A stretch of DNA of 64,000 nt from contig NZ_SGXC01000003.1 of assembly GCF_004216695.1 (NCBI RefSeq), positions 186,001 to 250,000 of the forward strand. Reading direction: 5' to 3'. The notes beneath the pieces are model-generated. The model had not been told where the DNA came from. It was given only the letters and a program-made list of their open reading frames with translations, and did not search any database. The translations under genes were made by a program, and so were the position numbers. Origin of the DNA: Pigmentiphaga kullae. GTDB taxonomy: Bacteria > Pseudomonadota > Gammaproteobacteria > Burkholderiales > Burkholderiaceae_B. This document shows positions 1 to 8,655 of this stretch, in pieces. Numbering within the stretch: the first letter of the stretch is position 1; every line of letters starts with the position of its first letter.

Positions 1-563
1 CCATCGCCCCGGGCACCGGCTTCCCGCCGCATCCCCATGCCGACATGGAAATCATTACCTATGTCCGGGAAGGCGCCATCACTCACCAGGACAACCTGGG
101 CAGCCGTGGCCGCACCGAGGCGGGCGACGTCCAGGTCATGAGCGCGGGCTCGGGCATCCGGCACTCGGAATACAACCTGGAGCCGGGCGTGACGCGCATC
201 TTCCAGATCTGGATCTTCCCGGACAGCCGGGGCGGCCAGCCGTCCTGGGGCGCCAAGCCGTTTCCCAAGGGCGACCGCTCGGGCCAGTTCGTCGCGCTGG
301 CCAGCGGTATGCAGGGGGACGAGGATGCCCTGCCCATTCGCGCCGATGCGCGGGTTTCCGGCGCCACGCTGAAGGCGGGCGAGACCGCGGAGTACCGCCT
401 GGGAGCCGGCCGCTACGGCTACCTGGTGCCGGCCACCGGCCGCGTGGACGTCAACGGCGTGGAGTTGCAGGCGCGGGACGGCGCCGCGATCCGGGACGAG
501 GACGTGATACGCCTGACCGCGATCGAAGATGCCGAACTCGTCCTCGTGGACGTGGCCGGCTGA
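1..563 (+). CDS. Pirin family protein (5' end outside window)
   Basis: This is the C-terminal part of a cupin-fold pirin. The reading frame is open from base 3, so the gene starts before the window; the ATG at 45 is internal. The first visible residues contain the metal-binding segment GFPPHPHADMEIITY, and about 35 residues later comes GIRHSEYN, both standard pirin landmarks around the metal site of the N-terminal cupin. About 186 residues are visible, so roughly 50-60 N-terminal residues are missing if the protein has the usual length. Bacterial pirins are described as quercetinase-like dioxygenases or as regulatory partners, and nothing here separates these. The next gene follows 36 bp downstream on the same strand and is probably co-transcribed. 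Confidence 0.93.
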   Translation, partial: IAPGTGFPPHPHADMEIITYVREGAITHQDNLGSRGRTEAGDVQVMSAGSGIRHSEYNLEPGVTRIFQIWIFPDSRGGQPSWGAKPFPKGDRSGQFVALASGMQGDEDALPIRADARVSGATLKAGETAEYRLGAGRYGYLVPATGRVDVNGVELQARDGAAIRDEDVIRLTAIEDAELVLVDVAG

Positions 564-599
564 CACATTTGCTGATCGTTTCCCCAACGGAGAACCGCC

Positions 600-1280
600 A
601 TGTCCCACTATCTCGACGTCCTGACCCCGCAGAACAGCCAGATCATCTTCATCGACCAGCAGCCGCAGATGGCCTTCGGCGTGCAGTCGATCGACCGCCA
701 GGTCCTGAAGAACAATGTCGTGGCGCTGGCCAAGGCGGCCAGGGTGTTCGATATCCCGACCACCATCACCACGGTGGAAACCGACAGCTTCTCGGGCAAC
801 ACCTATCCCGAGCTGCTGGCGGTGTTTCCGCAGAACAGGATTCTCGAACGCACTTCGATGAACTCCTGGGACGACCAGAACGTGCGCGACGCGCTGGCCG
901 CCAGTGGCCGCAAGAAGATCGTCGTGTCGGGGCTCTGGACGGAGGTCTGCAACACCACCTTCGCGCTGTGCGCGATGAAGGAGGGCGGCTACGAGATCTA
1001 CATGGTGGCCGATGCCTCGGGCGGCACGTCCCTGGATGCGCACAAGTACGCGATGGACCGCATGGTGCAGGCGGGCGCGGTGCCGGTGACCTGGCAGCAG
1101 GTCATGCTGGAATGGCAGCGCGATTGGGCTCGCAAGGAAACCTATGACGCCGTGACCGGCATCGTCAAGGAACACTCGGGGGCCTACGGCATGGGCATCG
1201 ACTATGCCATCACCCACGTGCACAATGGCGCGGAGCGCGTCCAGCACGGCGAGCGGATCGGCCCCAACCCGGCCAGGTAA
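600..1280 (+). CDS. Isochorismatase-family cysteine hydrolase (YcaC-like)
   Basis: This 226-residue protein has the YcaC/isochorismatase-like fold. Asp19 (IIFIDQQ) and Cys117 (TEVCNTT) match the family's catalytic Asp and Cys. The basic position before the NSWDD segment is Arg84, where many relatives carry Lys, so the exact chemistry is uncertain. Compared with the usual length of about 200 there is an extra C-terminal stretch after residue 195 (YGMGIDYAITHVHNG). The start at 600 follows an AGAACCGCC sequence and keeps the standard N-terminus. The substrate is unknown. Paired pirin and YcaC-like genes suggest a small stress or aromatic-detoxification operon, which is inference. Confidence 0.9.
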   Translation: MSHYLDVLTPQNSQIIFIDQQPQMAFGVQSIDRQVLKNNVVALAKAARVFDIPTTITTVETDSFSGNTYPELLAVFPQNRILERTSMNSWDDQNVRDALAASGRKKIVVSGLWTEVCNTTFALCAMKEGGYEIYMVADASGGTSLDAHKYAMDRMVQAGAVPVTWQQVMLEWQRDWARKETYDAVTGIVKEHSGAYGMGIDYAITHVHNGAERVQHGERIGPNPAR

Positions 1281-1350
1281 ACCTCCGCGCGCGTGCCGGT
1301 TACCGGCCGCGGCCAGCCCGCGCAACCATTCGATCCAGCGAGGAGCAGTC

Positions 1351-3237
1351 ATGAGCGCTTCCACCGCCGACCTTATCCTGCGGCACGGCCGCATCACCAC
1401 GCTGGACCGGGCGAACCCGTCGGCTACCGCGGCCGCCGTCAAGGACGGGCGCTTCCTGGCCGTGGGCGACGACCGCGAGGTCATGGCCCTGGCCGGGCCG
1501 GCGACCCGCGTCATCGACCTGGGCGGCCGCGGCGTGCTGCCAGGATTGATCGACAACCATACCCACGTGATACGCGGCGGGCTCAACTTCAACATGGAGC
1601 TGCGCTGGGACGGCGTGCGCTCGCTGGCCGACGCGATGGACATGCTGCGCCGGCAGGTCGCGATCACGCCGCCTCCGCAGTGGGTGCGGGTGGTGGGCGG
1701 TTTCACCGAGCACCAGTTCGCCGAGAAACGCCTGCCGACCATCGCCGAGATCAACGCGGCGGCGCCCGACACGCCGGTCTTCCTGCTGCACCTGTATGAC
1801 CGCGCGCTGCTCAACGGCGCGGCGCTGCGCGCGGTGGGCTATACCAAGGACACGCCCGAGCCGCCGGGCGGAGAGATCACGCGCGACGCCCAGGGCAATC
1901 CCACGGGGCTGCTGCTGGCCACGCCGAACGCGCAGATCCTGTACGCCACGCTGGCCAAGGGCCCCACGTTGCCGTTCGACTATCAGGTCAACTCCACGCG
2001 GCATTTCATGCGCGAGCTGAACCGGCTGGGAGTGACGGGCGTGATCGACGCCGGCGGCGGATTCCAGAACTACCCCGACGACTACGCGGTGGTCCGGAAA
2101 CTGGCCGATGACGGCCAGTTGACGGTGCGCCTGGCCTACAACCTGTTCACGCAGAAGCCCAAGCACGAGAAGGAGGATTTCCTGAACTGGACCTCCAGCG
2201 TGCGGTACAAGCAGGGCGACGACTACTTCCGCCACAACGGCGCGGGCGAGATGCTGGTGTTCTCGGCCGCCGATTTCGAGGACTTCCGCCAACCCCGCCC
2301 CGAGATGCCGCCGCAGATGGAAGGCGACCTGGAAGAGGTGGTGCGCATCCTGGCGCAGAACCGCTGGCCCTGGCGCCTGCACGCTACCTACGACGAGACC
2401 ATTTCGCGTGCGCTGGACGTGTTCGAGAAGGTCGACCGCGAGATCCCGTTGAAGGGCCTGAACTGGTTCTTCGACCATGCCGAGACCATTTCCGATCGCT
2501 CCATCGACCGTATCGCCGCGCTGGGCGGGGGGATTGCCGTGCAGCATCGCATGGCCTACCAGGGCGAGTATTTCGTCGAACGCTACGGCGCCGCCGCGGC
2601 CGAGGCCACGCCGCCCATCGCCCGCATGCTGGAGAAGGGCGTGAAGGTATCGGCGGGCACCGACGCCACGCGCGTGGCGTCCTACAACCCCTGGGTGTCG
2701 CTGGCCTGGATGATCACCGGCAAGACGGTGGGCGGGCTGTCGCTGTATCCGCGGCGCAATTGCCTGGATCGCGAGACGGCGCTGCGCATGTGGACCGAGA
2801 AGGTGGCCTGGTTCTCGAACGAGGAAGGGCGGCGGGGCAGCATCGCGCCGGGGCAGTTGGCCGACCTGATCGTGCCCGACAAGGATTTCTTCGCTTGCGC
2901 CGAGGACGAGATTTCTTTCCTGACCTCGGAGCTGACCATGGTGGGCGGCCGTATCGTCTACGGCGCGGGCGGTTTCGCCGGCCTGGACGAGAACCCGCTG
3001 CCGCCGCCCATGCCGGACTGGTCGCCGGCCCGCCTGTTCGGCGGCTATGCCGCCTGGGGCGAGCCCGAGGGCGCGGGCCGCCATTCGCTGGGCTACCGCC
3101 GGGTGGCCGCGTGCGGCTGCGCGCAAGCCTGCGGCCTGCATGGGCACGAGCATGCCCGGGCCTGGGCGTCCAGGCTGCCCGTGTCCGATGTCCGGGGTTT
3201 CTTCGGGGCGCTGGGCTGCTCCTGCTGGGCGGTCTGA
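1351..3237 (+). CDS. YtcJ-like amidohydrolase with Cys/His-rich C-terminal tail
   Basis: This 628-residue metal-dependent amidohydrolase resembles the YtcJ/AmdA group. It shows the early strand GVLPGLIDNHTHV with the HxH metal pair, a later DHAE segment and AGTDATR carrying the metal Asp, followed by the family-typical LADLIVPDKD region. The start at 1351 is chosen because AGGAG at 1341-1345 precedes it; an upstream in-frame start at 1204 would overlap the previous gene without a good ribosome site. The last 45 residues are unusual: they contain about five Cys and several His (ACGCAQACGLHGHEHA) and end in GCSCWAV. They follow the hydrolase domain directly and may bind metal. The substrate cannot be told from sequence. 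Confidence 0.9.
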   Translation: MSASTADLILRHGRITTLDRANPSATAAAVKDGRFLAVGDDREVMALAGPATRVIDLGGRGVLPGLIDNHTHVIRGGLNFNMELRWDGVRSLADAMDMLRRQVAITPPPQWVRVVGGFTEHQFAEKRLPTIAEINAAAPDTPVFLLHLYDRALLNGAALRAVGYTKDTPEPPGGEITRDAQGNPTGLLLATPNAQILYATLAKGPTLPFDYQVNSTRHFMRELNRLGVTGVIDAGGGFQNYPDDYAVVRKLADDGQLTVRLAYNLFTQKPKHEKEDFLNWTSSVRYKQGDDYFRHNGAGEMLVFSAADFEDFRQPRPEMPPQMEGDLEEVVRILAQNRWPWRLHATYDETISRALDVFEKVDREIPLKGLNWFFDHAETISDRSIDRIAALGGGIAVQHRMAYQGEYFVERYGAAAAEATPPIARMLEKGVKVSAGTDATRVASYNPWVSLAWMITGKTVGGLSLYPRRNCLDRETALRMWTEKVAWFSNEEGRRGSIAPGQLADLIVPDKDFFACAEDEISFLTSELTMVGGRIVYGAGGFAGLDENPLPPPMPDWSPARLFGGYAAWGEPEGAGRHSLGYRRVAACGCAQACGLHGHEHARAWASRLPVSDVRGFFGALGCSCWAV

Positions 3238-3249
3238 GGAGAAAGCGAC

Positions 3250-4854
3250 GTGAGCGTAGCGGTCAAGAGCACTTCCCAGGGCGGCTTCGGGCCGCTGAAG
3301 CAGAAGCTGTTCGCCGTGCTGTGGGGCGCGACGATCATCGGCAATACCGGCAGCTTCATCCGCGACGTGGCCAGCTCCTGGCTGATGACGGACCTGTCGT
3401 CCTCGCCCACGGCGGTCGCCATGGTGCAGGCCGCCGCCACGCTGCCCATCTTCCTCCTGGCCATTCCGGCCGGCGTGCTGTCCGACATCCTGGACCGGCG
3501 CAAATTCCTGATCGCGATCCAGGTACTGCTGGCCTGCGTCAGCGTCAGCCTGATGCTGCTTACGGCCTGGGGCATGCAGACCATCGGTTCGCTGGTCGCG
3601 CTGACCTTCCTGGGCGGCATCGGGGCCGCGCTGATGGGGCCTACCTGGCAGGCCATCGTGCCCGAGCTGGTGGACAGGAAGGACATCAAGAACGGCGTGG
3701 CCCTGAATTCGCTGGGCATCAATATCGCGCGCGCCATCGGTCCCGCGCTGGGCGGCTTGATCCTGGCGAGCCTGGGCGGCGCGGTCACCTATGGCGTGGA
3801 CGTCATCAGCTATGCCTTCGTGATCGCCGCGCTGCTGTGGTGGCGCCGGCCGCCCACCCCGCGCGACGAGTTGTCGGAGCAGTTCCTGGGCGCGTTCCGG
3901 GCGGGGTTGCGCTATGCGCGGGCCAGCCGCGAACTGCACGTCGTGCTGGTGCGCGCGTTCTGCTTCTTTGCGCTGGCCAGTTCGGTCTGGGCCCTGCTGC
4001 CGCTGGTGGCGCGCGGGCTGCTGGGAGGCGGGGCGGGGTTCTACGGCATTCTGCTGGGTGCCGTGGGCCTGGGCGCGATAGGCGGTGCCGTGGTCATGCC
4101 CAAGCTGCGCGACAAGCTGGACGCCGATGGCCTTTTGCTGGCCGCCGCGCTGGTGACGGCGGCCGTCATGGCCGGCCTGTCCTTCGCGCCGCCGCAGTGG
4201 TTGGCGGTGGTGGGCCTGCTGGTGCTGGGGGCGGCGTGGATCACCGCGCTGACCACATTGAACGGCACGGCGCAGGCCATCCTGCCGAACTGGGTGCGCG
4301 GCCGGTCACTGGCCGTCTACCTGACCGTGTTCAACGGCGCGATGACCGCGGGCAGCCTGGCCTGGGGCGCGGTGGCCGAATGGGTGGGAGTGCCCGCCGC
4401 CCTGCTGGCCGGGGCCGCGGGATTGGTGATCGTGGGCGCGGTGTCCCACGTGCTCAAGCTGCCCAAGGGCGAGGCCGACCTCGTGCCCTCGAACCATTGG
4501 CCCGAACCCCTGACGGCGGCGGCGGTGGAGAATGACCGGGGACCGGTGCTGATCCTGGTCGAATACCGGATCGACCCCAAGGATCGCGTGGCCTTCCTGC
4601 GCGTGCTGGAGCGCCTGTCGGCCGAACGGCGCCGCGATGGCGCCTATGCCTGGGGAGTGACCGAGGATGCGGCCGAGCCGGGGCTCATGCTGGAGTGGTT
4701 CCAGGTGGAGTCCTGGGCGGAGCACCTGCGCCAGCACAAGCGGGTCTCGAAAGCCGATGCCGATGTCCAGGAGGAGATCCTGCGCTTCCACCTGGGGCCG
4801 GAACGGCCCCAGGTGCGCCATCTCCTGGCGGTTCATAGCCGGACGGCTGCCTGA
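3250..4854 (+). CDS. MFS exporter (MFS_3/EntS-like) with fused C-terminal ferredoxin-like domain
   Basis: This 534-residue major facilitator belongs to the transmembrane secretion effector group (EntS/MFS_3). About 12 hydrophobic segments lie between residues 20 and 410, with the loop motif DILDRRKF after the second segment. The last 110 residues (from about 420) are soluble, start with VLILVEYRIDP and resemble an antibiotic-biosynthesis-monooxygenase-like alpha/beta module, as in several MFS_3 proteins. The start is GTG at 3250, 13 bases after the previous stop, with GAGGAGAAAG as ribosome site, so it is probably co-transcribed with the amidohydrolase. It probably exports a small molecule or siderophore-like compound; the substrate is unknown. 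Confidence 0.9.
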   Translation: MSVAVKSTSQGGFGPLKQKLFAVLWGATIIGNTGSFIRDVASSWLMTDLSSSPTAVAMVQAAATLPIFLLAIPAGVLSDILDRRKFLIAIQVLLACVSVSLMLLTAWGMQTIGSLVALTFLGGIGAALMGPTWQAIVPELVDRKDIKNGVALNSLGINIARAIGPALGGLILASLGGAVTYGVDVISYAFVIAALLWWRRPPTPRDELSEQFLGAFRAGLRYARASRELHVVLVRAFCFFALASSVWALLPLVARGLLGGGAGFYGILLGAVGLGAIGGAVVMPKLRDKLDADGLLLAAALVTAAVMAGLSFAPPQWLAVVGLLVLGAAWITALTTLNGTAQAILPNWVRGRSLAVYLTVFNGAMTAGSLAWGAVAEWVGVPAALLAGAAGLVIVGAVSHVLKLPKGEADLVPSNHWPEPLTAAAVENDRGPVLILVEYRIDPKDRVAFLRVLERLSAERRRDGAYAWGVTEDAAEPGLMLEWFQVESWAEHLRQHKRVSKADADVQEEILRFHLGPERPQVRHLLAVHSRTAA

Positions 4855-4860
4855 TCCGGC

Positions 4861-7356
4861 TCAACGCGCCGGTTGCAGCGTGACGCTGTCCGCCTTCAGG
4901 CTTTCGACCTTTTGCCGGCTGAAGGCCATGGGGAAGAGTTCCCCCTTGACCCACAGCGGCAGCAGGTTCTTGTAGTAGGGGCTGGAAGGGTCGGATGACT
5001 GGCCCGGCACGTTCATGGCCAGCGAGTTGTCCCAGTTGCCGACGTCGATGGCCTGCCGGTAGGACGCGCCGTGGATCTTGCGGAAGTCGGCGCCATAGGC
5101 GCCCAGGTAAACCGTCTCGATGTTGCCGCCCATCGGATAGCGCTCGGTCCCCAGCGCGGCGCGCTGGTCGGCCGGCAGCAGCGCCGCCAGCTGGTGGTCG
5201 AACTTGATGTGGAACAGGTCGCCCCACTTCCACTTGGCGGGATCGTTGCCCAACACCTCCTTCAGATTGGCGAGTCCCTCTTTCAGCGCATCGACCAGCA
5301 GCGCGTCGCGGCCCCGGACCGGGTCGGCGCCGAAGGCCGCATCGGGTTCCCTGAGCCTGTTCATCACCAGCCGCTTGTCCAGGTCGCCGAACGTGGCGCG
5401 GCTGGCGGCCGGCACGTACAGGTCCGAGACCTTGGCGACGATGACGTACTGCCAGAACTCATAGATGGTGGCGGCCGCCGAGTCGGCGGACATGCGGTGG
5501 TTCCATGCCTTGAGCCGCTGCAGCGCGTCGGCCACCTCGGCCTCGGGCGAGGACAGGCTGGAAGCCAGGCCCATCAGGTCGCGCGCCGGGATGGACAGGT
5601 CGTCGTACTGCAGCTTGACCGTGTCCTGCACGGTCAGGCCGCGCGCGCTGCCCAGGACCTCGCCGATGCGCTGCACCCGGTTGGGATCCGACCATTCGCG
5701 CGCCGACATGTCCTTGTACGCGTAGTCGTCCGGCACGTTGTATTCGTTGGCCGTGGCGTAGAACCCCTTGGCCGGGTTCAGCACGCGCGGCAGCGACGCG
5801 CCCGGCAGGATGCCGTCCCATTCGTGGCTGCCGTCGCCCGGGACCGGCAGCAGGCCCGACCATCCGGCCTTGGGCCGGATGGGAGCGAGCGCGCCGCCGA
5901 ACCAGCCGATGTTGCCCTCCACGTCGGCATACACCATGTTCTCGCCGGGGGTGTAGTGGCGGGCCATGCCGGCGGTGAATTCGTCCCAGTTGCGCGCCTG
6001 GTTCAGGCGCAGGCTGGCGAGGTAGGCGGCGGTGCCGGGAAACTCCAGGTAGGCCGCGCGCATGGCGTAGGCCTTGCCTCGGGCCGCGTCCTCGTGCAGC
6101 ACGGGGCCGTGGCGGGTGAACTTGATCGTCGCCTTCACGTCGGCCTGGCCCCGTACCTTGATCGTTTCCTCGACCAGGCGCATTTTTTCCCACTTGCCCT
6201 GGTAGCGGTATTCGTCGCGGTTGGCGGGATTGGTCTCGTAGACGTACAGGTCCTCTTCGTCGCCGAACGAGAAGATGGTCAGGCCGAAGGCGATGCGGTC
6301 GTTGTGGCCGATGGACACGCCGGGCAGCGCCGGCTCGCCCGCGCCGATGACGTTCCAGCCGGGCGAGTTCAGGTGCACCATATAGCGCAGCGAGGGCATG
6401 GACAGGGCCCGGTGCGGATCGTTGGACAGGATGGGTCTGCCCGACGCGGTGCGTGCGCCCGAGATCGTCCAGTTGTTGCTCTCGTAGCGGGCAATGCGGC
6501 GCGCGTTGGCGCGAGCCATGCCCTCGGCCGCGCTGCTGGCGGCGGGTGTCTCGTCGGGCCCCGACAAGGCCTTGGCCAGCGTGTCGCGGGCCTTCGCGCC
6601 CAGCGGACTGCCGGGGAAGTCGCTGGCCTGGAAGCGCGCGGCGGCATGGCCGAGGTTGTAGGCGTTCATGATCGAGCCATCGATCTGCGACAGGTCCACG
6701 CCGCCGGGCACCTGCAAGTCGATGGGCGGTTCGAACAGGCTGAGTTCCTGTACCTTCTTCGCGCCCATTGCCGTGACGTTGCGCGCGAGATCGACTTCGG
6801 AGCCGATGTTGCGGGTGATGCCGTACTTGCGCACCAGCACCGTTTCCGGACGCCAGTGGCCCGGTTCCGTGCCTGTGAGCCGGAATTCCAGGGGCAGCCT
6901 GGACGGATCGGCCTTCACCTGGTCGATATAGGCGTTGATGCCGGCCACGAACGAGGAAATGATGGCCTGGCTTTGCGGATGGTAGCTGGCGTATTCCTTC
7001 TCCAGGTCGCCCCGGTACAGGAACATCCGGGCCGCCCGGTCGGCCTCGACGAAGCGCGGTCCGAACTGTTCGGCCATCCTGCCTTCGCCCTGGCGCCGCC
7101 ATTGGTCCAGTTGCCACAGCCGGTCGCGCGCCGCGTTGTAGCCCTGCGCGTAGAACATGTCTTCCTGGTTCTTGGCGTAGATGTGCGATACGCCGTATTT
7201 GTCGCGGATGATCTCGACGCTTTCCTTCAGGCCGGGAAGCGTGTTGCCGCCGCCGGGCGGCGGTGCCGGATCGTCGTCTCCTCCGCCGCAAGCGGCCAAG
7301 AGCAGCGCGGCGCTGACCGAACAGGCCGTGGCGGTTCGTCTCCATGCGTGGTCCAT
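4861..7356 (-). CDS. Penicillin acylase-family Ntn hydrolase, predicted lipoprotein
   Basis: This 831-residue precursor belongs to the penicillin/aculeacin/AHL acylase family. The N-terminus is a lipoprotein signal (lipobox LAAC, Cys23) followed by a Gly/Asp/Pro-rich linker, so the enzyme should be membrane-anchored in the periplasm. Processing is expected before Ser293 in YESNNW, which would become the N-terminal nucleophile of the beta subunit. A second family landmark is ATANEYNVP. Known members cleave amides of penicillins, cyclic lipopeptides or acyl-homoserine lactones, and the sequence does not say which applies. The start at 7356 has AGGAG seven bases upstream. A 20-codon ORF with its own strong ribosome site lies 62 bases before this gene. 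Confidence 0.93.
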   Translation of the reverse strand: MDHAWRRTATACSVSAALLLAACGGGDDDPAPPPGGGNTLPGLKESVEIIRDKYGVSHIYAKNQEDMFYAQGYNAARDRLWQLDQWRRQGEGRMAEQFGPRFVEADRAARMFLYRGDLEKEYASYHPQSQAIISSFVAGINAYIDQVKADPSRLPLEFRLTGTEPGHWRPETVLVRKYGITRNIGSEVDLARNVTAMGAKKVQELSLFEPPIDLQVPGGVDLSQIDGSIMNAYNLGHAAARFQASDFPGSPLGAKARDTLAKALSGPDETPAASSAAEGMARANARRIARYESNNWTISGARTASGRPILSNDPHRALSMPSLRYMVHLNSPGWNVIGAGEPALPGVSIGHNDRIAFGLTIFSFGDEEDLYVYETNPANRDEYRYQGKWEKMRLVEETIKVRGQADVKATIKFTRHGPVLHEDAARGKAYAMRAAYLEFPGTAAYLASLRLNQARNWDEFTAGMARHYTPGENMVYADVEGNIGWFGGALAPIRPKAGWSGLLPVPGDGSHEWDGILPGASLPRVLNPAKGFYATANEYNVPDDYAYKDMSAREWSDPNRVQRIGEVLGSARGLTVQDTVKLQYDDLSIPARDLMGLASSLSSPEAEVADALQRLKAWNHRMSADSAAATIYEFWQYVIVAKVSDLYVPAASRATFGDLDKRLVMNRLREPDAAFGADPVRGRDALLVDALKEGLANLKEVLGNDPAKWKWGDLFHIKFDHQLAALLPADQRAALGTERYPMGGNIETVYLGAYGADFRKIHGASYRQAIDVGNWDNSLAMNVPGQSSDPSSPYYKNLLPLWVKGELFPMAFSRQKVESLKADSVTLQPAR

Positions 7357-7418
7357 CGATGTCTCCTGTGTAGGGATAGATATGTGCCGCGCATTGCGAG
7401 CCGGAGCACGATGGAGCG

Positions 7419-7481
7419 TTAGCAGGCGACGTTCCCAGCGGACAGGGCCGTGCCGGCCAGTCCTAAGGCATTGATTGGCAT
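7419..7481 (-). CDS. Candidate 20-residue peptide ORF upstream of the acylase
   Basis: This very short ORF begins MPINALGLAG and ends NVAC before TAA. It is worth listing because GAAGGAGAAATCCCC stands immediately before its ATG, a near-ideal ribosome site, while no other start on this strand uses it. The peptide is small and mildly hydrophobic with a C-terminal Cys. It could be a leader peptide that couples or attenuates acylase expression, or a secreted peptide. I recognise no family, and translation is inferred only from the ribosome site. Confidence 0.45.
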   Translation of the reverse strand: MPINALGLAGTALSAGNVAC

Positions 7482-7587
7482 GGGGATTTCTCCTTCGACG
7501 GGAAGGAGCGGGCGGCGCCGCTTTCCGGAATTCCGCATAAAGCGGGGTCGCGGGCTGGCGGGCCGCCGGAACGGCGGGCGCCGGTTT

Positions 7588-8556
7588 CTAGGTATGAACG
7601 GCCAGCGGCCTGCCGCGCAAGGCGCCGGGCGGCTGGCCGACCACGCGCTTGAAGGCCCGGCTGAAGGCGGCCAGCGAACCGTAGCCCAGGCGGTAGGCCA
7701 CCGTTTCGATGGGCTGGCGTTCCCGCTCTATCCACTGCACGGCAAGCTGCATGCGCAGTTCGGTCAGGTAGCGCAGCGGCGTCATGCCGGTCACGGCCAG
7801 GAAGCGTTCGGCGAAGACCGAGCGCGAACTGCCCATCTGCGCCGCCAGTTCCGCGACCGTCCATGGGCGGCCCGGATCGCGGTGCAGCGCGACGATGACC
7901 TTGCCCAGGCGGGGGTCGCGCAGGGCCTGGACCCAGCCGGTGGCGTCGCCGCATCCGCATTCGACCCAGCCGCGCACGATGAAGGCGGACACCACGTCGG
8001 CCAGCCGCGCGAGGATGCCGGCGAAACCGGCGCGCCGCGCCCGCGCCTCGCGCTCCATGGCATCGAGCATGGGCCGGATCTCGGGGTAGCGGTCGAGCAG
8101 GGTGCCGACCAGCATGACCTCGGGCATCGAGGCCACGAGCATCTGCATGCCGCCCAGGTGGAACTCCATGCAGCCGCTGAAGACCAGCGGGCCGCCGGCC
8201 GGACAGGCGGCCGGCTTGACCGCGCAGACCTGTTCGCAGATGTCGACCGATTCGAAGGCCGCGATGTCCCGGCTGGGTGTCCCGGCCGAGGACAGCAGTT
8301 CGTGCATCCCGCCATGCGGCAGCAGTACGGCATCGCCGGCGTCGAGCCGGTGCAGGGCTCCGCTCGCGGTGCGCAGCAGCAACGGGCCCCGGCCGACGAA
8401 GTGGAACTGCGCGCGCCCCGGAGCCTGGCCGAAACGCACGCCGCAGGGGGGCGCCAGTTCGATCCGCCGGTACTGGACGCCGACCAGCCGCATGCCGAGC
8501 AGCAGTTCGCTGGCGGGATCGAAGTCGGGGACGGGTTCCAGATCGGCTACATCCAT
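7588..8556 (-). CDS. AraC family transcriptional regulator with N-terminal cupin
   Basis: This 322-residue AraC/XylS-type regulator has an N-terminal cupin-like ligand domain (about residues 1-180). The C-terminal pair of helix-turn-helix motifs (last ~100 residues) contains the MGSSRSVFAERF first helix and the typical IETVAYRLGYGSLAAFSRAF second one. I place the start at the ATG at 8556, with GGAA just upstream; a TTG at 8577 would add seven residues but lacks a ribosome site. The gene is divergent from an MFS exporter across about 100 bp, the usual arrangement for a local activator of the neighbouring transporter. Confidence 0.93.
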   Translation of the reverse strand: MDVADLEPVPDFDPASELLLGMRLVGVQYRRIELAPPCGVRFGQAPGRAQFHFVGRGPLLLRTASGALHRLDAGDAVLLPHGGMHELLSSAGTPSRDIAAFESVDICEQVCAVKPAACPAGGPLVFSGCMEFHLGGMQMLVASMPEVMLVGTLLDRYPEIRPMLDAMEREARARRAGFAGILARLADVVSAFIVRGWVECGCGDATGWVQALRDPRLGKVIVALHRDPGRPWTVAELAAQMGSSRSVFAERFLAVTGMTPLRYLTELRMQLAVQWIERERQPIETVAYRLGYGSLAAFSRAFKRVVGQPPGALRGRPLAVHT

Positions 8557-8655
8557 GATTTCCGGACGATAGATCAATAAAAAAGGATTCTACGTCATAG
8601 ACAGTCCTGTTGCGTGGCCGATACGCTGCGGCTTTCGTCAATCCTGGAAGTCGTC

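Noticed and set aside
1300-3939. Long minus-strand open frame (879 codons) opposite the amidohydrolase and MFS genes
   Set aside because: It is an antisense shadow of high-GC coding sequence: low-complexity Arg/Gln/His/Gly composition, no domain pattern, while the plus strand carries clear families.
5071-7422. Long plus-strand open frame opposite the acylase gene
   Set aside because: Composition is that of a shadow frame; the minus strand has the lipoprotein signal and Ntn-hydrolase motifs.
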